From contig OZ017799.1 of NCBI GenBank assembly GCA_963969395.1, positions 25,360,501 through 25,424,500 on the forward strand: 64,000 nt of DNA, in the 5' to 3' direction. The DNA comes from Pseudoscleropodium purum. Lineage: Eukaryota > Streptophyta > Bryopsida > Hypnales > Brachytheciaceae. Within the stretch, counting starts at the first letter, position 1; each line of letters opens with the position of its first letter. The position numbers were made by a program, and so were the translations under genes. The notes beneath the pieces were generated by a model. It was not told where the DNA came from. It saw nothing but the letters and a program-made list of their open reading frames with translations, and searched no databases. Below, in pieces: positions 59,970-64,000 of the stretch.

Positions 59970-60109
59970 AGGACTAGATACCTCAAAGTGGTTTCTAGAT
60001 GATTTTGAATGACAAGTAAATGATGTAAAATTGTAATTTTTCACCCATTTTTTTAGAGGGCTCTTTGAGTGTGTTTCTCATAAATGATGGTAGAAATTTC
60101 TTCATTGAG

Positions 60110-60395
60110 GTATTATTGACTTTTCTACATAAGAAAATGAAAATACAAAAGATCATTATAGATGCTTTATTATTTAATTTTGGCAATTCTCACTTCTTAC
60201 TCTTGATTTGATTTTACACACAAAAATATTATTTTTTGAACTTGACTCCAACTATTGAATGAATCTTACTTGGCCTTGTTTCTACTCTAGTAGGGAATTT
60301 TGAACAATTCAACTATTCATTACAATTTGAACATAAGGCCTATAATTAGTGTTTGTTGATTTTTTTAACTTTGAAATGACAAAAATTTTGGTGTC
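60110..60395 (+). mobile_element. Fragment of element family F
   Basis: Blocks such as ATTATTGACTTTTCT, GATCATTATA, CAATTTGAACATAAGGCCTA and GTTTGTTGATTTTT follow the middle part of element F in order. Both ends are missing. Confidence 0.55.
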
Positions 60396-60539
60396 CTTAC
60401 TTTAGGACATTTTTTTGGACATTCTTATTAATATGGATGATGTCTATAAAAACATACCTACCATGCTTTTTGGCATGCATCCAAAATGTGGACTTTTTTT
60501 TAGTGTAAGGTAGTATGAAAAGTATCTACTAGGGGCCAA

Positions 60540-63500
60540 ATTATTAAAGAAAATCCCCTAGATAAATTGAAAATTTTAAAGAAGAAGGAAATTACTAGCA
60601 AAGAAGCCCAATAATTGTTAGAGCAGCAAAACTAAATGGGATTAAAAATTAATTTCAAATTGGATCAAGAGCCAATTAAATTAGTAGCTAAGCCAAATGG
60701 GAACATAGAACAACCCAACTAGTTAGAATATGGTGTAGGCAATTCTTGGAACAAACCAAGTGGGAAATTGGTCCAATTTGATGTTATAATTACTATCACA
60801 ACTTCAAAGGAGCATAACCAATCAAATAGGGTAGTTGTACCTCAAATTAATTATGTTCCCAATTTAGTTGAACTAAACTCAGTTGGCCTAAATGATGATG
60901 AACCATTGGTCATTCTACTAATTTGGGTCCAACCAGATAGATTGGTTGATCAAGTTGGAGCTAGGTTGAATGAAACTGTAAATCAAATAGGAAAATTGCC
61001 TAATCATCTACAAGGAAAAAAAAGGATGTAAATAACCAAATTGCAACAATAGATGAAAATCATTCTTATAATGTAATAAAAAATTTGGAGAATGTCAAGG
61101 CTAATATATCAATTCAGTGGTTGATAGGCATTGTTCCCAATTGCAAAGCAACTTTTGAAGTCAAATTGATAAGGAAGCATAGTAGGCAAGTGCATGAGGT
61201 GACTTTAAGCCCTGATCGAGGTTTCCATGTCATTGATGTAAAAATAGAAGGCCTAATTGTATTTGGTGTCCAAGTGGATGGTGGTTTAAGTGTAAATTTA
61301 ATGAACCATGATACAATGTTGGTTCTACATCTTATTGGATTACAAGAGACCAAATTGGTAAAGCCTTTAGCCTTTATTAGGCTGACCAAAGTTAAATAAA
61401 GCCTAAGTTAAGTATTTTACCTAAGATGAAAGTACGAATAGCGGAATTAATATTTTTAATTGACTATATAGTTTTTCAATCTAATATGCCTAATGCATCT
61501 TACCCTATCCTATTAGATAGGGTGTGGCTTTATCAAGCTAGGGCCAAGGACAATTAGGGTCAAGGCATAATGAAAATTTTCCAAGGAAATCATATAGTAA
61601 GTATCACAATATATCCTCTAAAACACCACAATAAGATTCAATGGGAATTACCCGGGGATACTAGTAACTTCAAGTATGATTCAGAATTGAATGATGTCTC
61701 TACTAATATGATTAATATAGAACCCCAAAAAATGACCAAATAGGGATAATAATAGAAAACTATGAGGAGATAGTACTAGAAGAGTATATTATCTCCTATG
61801 AGGATGAAGACAATTTGGACCAAACCATCTAATATTAGCTAACCAATTCACTAGTTTATGGTATTAATTCCGATTGGAAGTTGAGTGATGACTATAGGGT
61901 TGTATATGATGACCAAATGAAAGATATTCTAATTCAGTTGTATGTTTTTAAAAACCATTTCCAAACCATTGGTATAGGGTTTAGTAATGAAAAAAATATA
62001 TATTCAAATTTTCAATAGGTTAAGTCCTACCAAATTAGCTTTTAGAAATTGGATTTTTTTTTTTAAATAGTCAAACCTTTGCTTGGTCTTACAAGGATCT
62101 ATAGGATGTTTCTTCAAGTATTTGTGAGCACCATATTGATTTTGAGGATGATGCTAAGCCAATTAGGCAAAGGACCCATTGTCAAAATTCAAAACACTTC
62201 CTATTAGTGAAGGAAGAAATAGAAAAATTAATCAATATAAGATTTATTTATCCAGTGCCTAATAGTAAGTAGGTAAGCTCCATAGTCATTGTACCTATTG
62301 CCTAGAAAAGATGGGTGTATTCAAATTGTTAGGATTTTAGGAAGCTTAATGTGGTAATAAAGAAAGATGAATTTTCCTTTCAATGATAGTATCTTAGATA
62401 TGGTCGCCGGTCATGAATGCTACTCATTTATGAACAGGCTCTCTAGTTATAACCAAATCCAAATCACTAGAGAGGACCAAGCTAAAATAGCCTTTCTCAC
62501 CAATTTGGATATATCTACATCTAGAATTATGCTATTTGGCTTGAGCCACGTTCCAACAAGTAGCTACAATAGCATTTCAAGATTTTCTTCGTATTTCTGT
62601 AGAAATCTTCTTGGATGATTTATGCATTTTTAGTACCAAATTGGAATATCCACAACAACTAAAAAAACCATTTTGACCAATGCTTTGAGTTCAATATTTC
62701 ATTAAATGTCACCAAGTGAGAATTTGTTGTGTCTTATGGAAAATTACTTAGTCATATTGTAAATAAAAAAGGTATTAGCACAAATCCTAACAAAGTAGAA
62801 AAATATCTAAATTGCCTATTCCCTCTACTATTACTCAAGTAATGGATTTCTTAGATCATGCAAGTTATTATTGTTGTTTTATAGAAAATTATATGAAAAT
62901 TGATTTACCTTTGACTACCCTTTTAAAGAAATTAAAACTAGGCACTAATCCTATTTGGACACCAAAGTGTGATGAAGTCTTTTTTAAATTAAAACAAAAG
63001 GTAGTAATGGGTCTTGTTTTAATTTGTCCTAATTGAAATGAGCCCTTCCATGTGTATGAGGATGTGAGAAATGTAGAAATGGGTTGTATCCCAAGTCAAA
63101 GGACAAATCTAATAAAGACCACCCTATTTACTATGCTAGGTGCCAATTCATTCCATCTAAAAAAATTAGACAACTACTGAGCATAGCCCTAGGTATAGTG
63201 TACGTGGTCTAAATTTTTTGCCATTACCTACTTGGCTATAAATTTGTTTATTACGTGGATTACAATGCACTTAAGTACATCATTAATAAGCTCCAATTGA
63301 GTGGTCATTTGGCTAGATGGGTGTTGCAATTGCATGAATTGAATTGTGAAATAGTAGTTTGCTTTGGAAAACAACACTCAAATGTTGACTTTCTTTCATG
63401 ATTTGAAAAATCTTTAGATCCACATAGGTCGTCAATTGAAGATGATATTCTTGATACAGACCTATTTGAAGTTGATATTATTCTAGCCGAATATGCGGAT

Positions 63501-63700
63501 ATTTTAAACTATTTATTTACCAATTCATTCCTCAAGGATTATGGGATTAAACAAAGGCAAGCCCTTATACAAAAAAGTGCCCTTTATATCTTATTAGATA
63601 AAACTTTATAGAAAGTTATAATGGCATTTTTAGCAAATGCATATATAAAATTGAAATAAATGACATTTTGCAATGTTGTCACTTGGATGTGTTACAAGGA
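60540..63700 (+). pseudogene. Decayed Ty3/gypsy retrotransposon pol region
   Basis: The plus strand carries, in order and across many stops and frameshifts, a retropepsin-like motif (VDGGLSVNLM at about 61274-61303) and the following YPILL.R.WL block (about 61502-61530). Next come the reverse transcriptase start (about 62155-62345), the DSILDMVAGHECYSFM segment (from 62388), FLDD at about 62608-62619 in place of the catalytic YxDD, the thumb/connection (62812-63036) and an RNase H-like region (about 63050-63420). Further degraded sequence continues towards the right edge. No long terminal repeat was recognised within the window. Ty3/gypsy elements move through an RNA intermediate; this copy is dead. 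Confidence 0.85.
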
Positions 63701-64000
63701 AGATAGAGTGAAGTCCTTCATGGGATTCAATGAGGCGTTTCTAGCTTTTTCTTTGAAAAACAACAAAATTCCTTGGAGGTAAAAATTTGGCCATTACCTC
63801 ATAGTAATGGCAAACTTCATTGCTTAAGATTACTTCATAGTAGTATTTTCCCACATGGTAATGTCCAACATCATAGTTTCAAATTCCCTCGTGTTGATGG
63901 AAGAAGTTTAGGTATCATGTAATAAACAAGAAAAAACAAACTATATACAAAATCCAAAAAATTATAACAAACTTGGTATTGAGAACAATGCATAAAGAAA
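63701..64000. other. AT-rich edge of the window
   Basis: Nothing recognisable; probably more of the decayed retrotransposon. Confidence 0.3.

Overview
The window is nuclear DNA of a land plant. It holds spliced genes with canonical GT-AG introns and plant families: a secreted glyoxal/galactose oxidase, an RWWSK-type short-chain reductase and a DUF7356-like membrane protein. These sit in a very AT-rich landscape of decayed plant transposons (hAT, CACTA, Ty3/gypsy, SINE, MITEs). The introns I could place are short (about 120 to 730 bp), and exons are clearly GC-richer than their surroundings. That fits a bryophyte or another non-flowering plant better than a conifer, but the species cannot be named from sequence alone. 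No bacterial, organellar, CRISPR, rRNA or intact tRNA feature was seen.

Layout. 1-2750: AT-rich, with a small GC-rich islet. 2752-5832 (-): complete five-exon glyoxal oxidase, 526 aa, followed upstream by a locally duplicated segment and a long GA microsatellite. 6240-12660: no supportable gene. 12660-28760: repeat land containing a family of about 0.2-1 kb inverted-repeat elements flanked by TTAA, an inverted-repeat element with internal palindromes, tandem repeats, and a degenerate composite array at 25944-28755 into which two TTAA elements and one TA-flanked MITE were inserted. 30930-35110 (+): decayed hAT transposase split by a CACTA element that itself carries a foldback and a tRNA-type SINE. 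36920-39140 (-): a second, different hAT relic. 42588-45009 (+): four-exon short-chain dehydrogenase with an in-frame TGA at codon 9. 46173-46390: near-perfect 109-bp tandem duplication. 47624-50770 (-): five-exon single-pass membrane protein, 384 aa. 55654-56025 (-): 123-aa protein whose N-terminus copies the histone H3 tail. 57600-60400: a run of TTAA elements almost end to end. 60540-63700 (+): decayed Ty3/gypsy pol.

The four host genes do not form an operon or an obvious pathway. The most unusual item is the small H3-tail-like protein (K4 kept, K9 replaced by Met, K14 by Ile, no histone fold, then a Cys cluster, a basic patch and an acidic tail). The best-supported mobile-element result is the TTAA family: paralogous unoccupied repeat units in the same window show precise insertion at TTAA, the target of the piggyBac superfamily.
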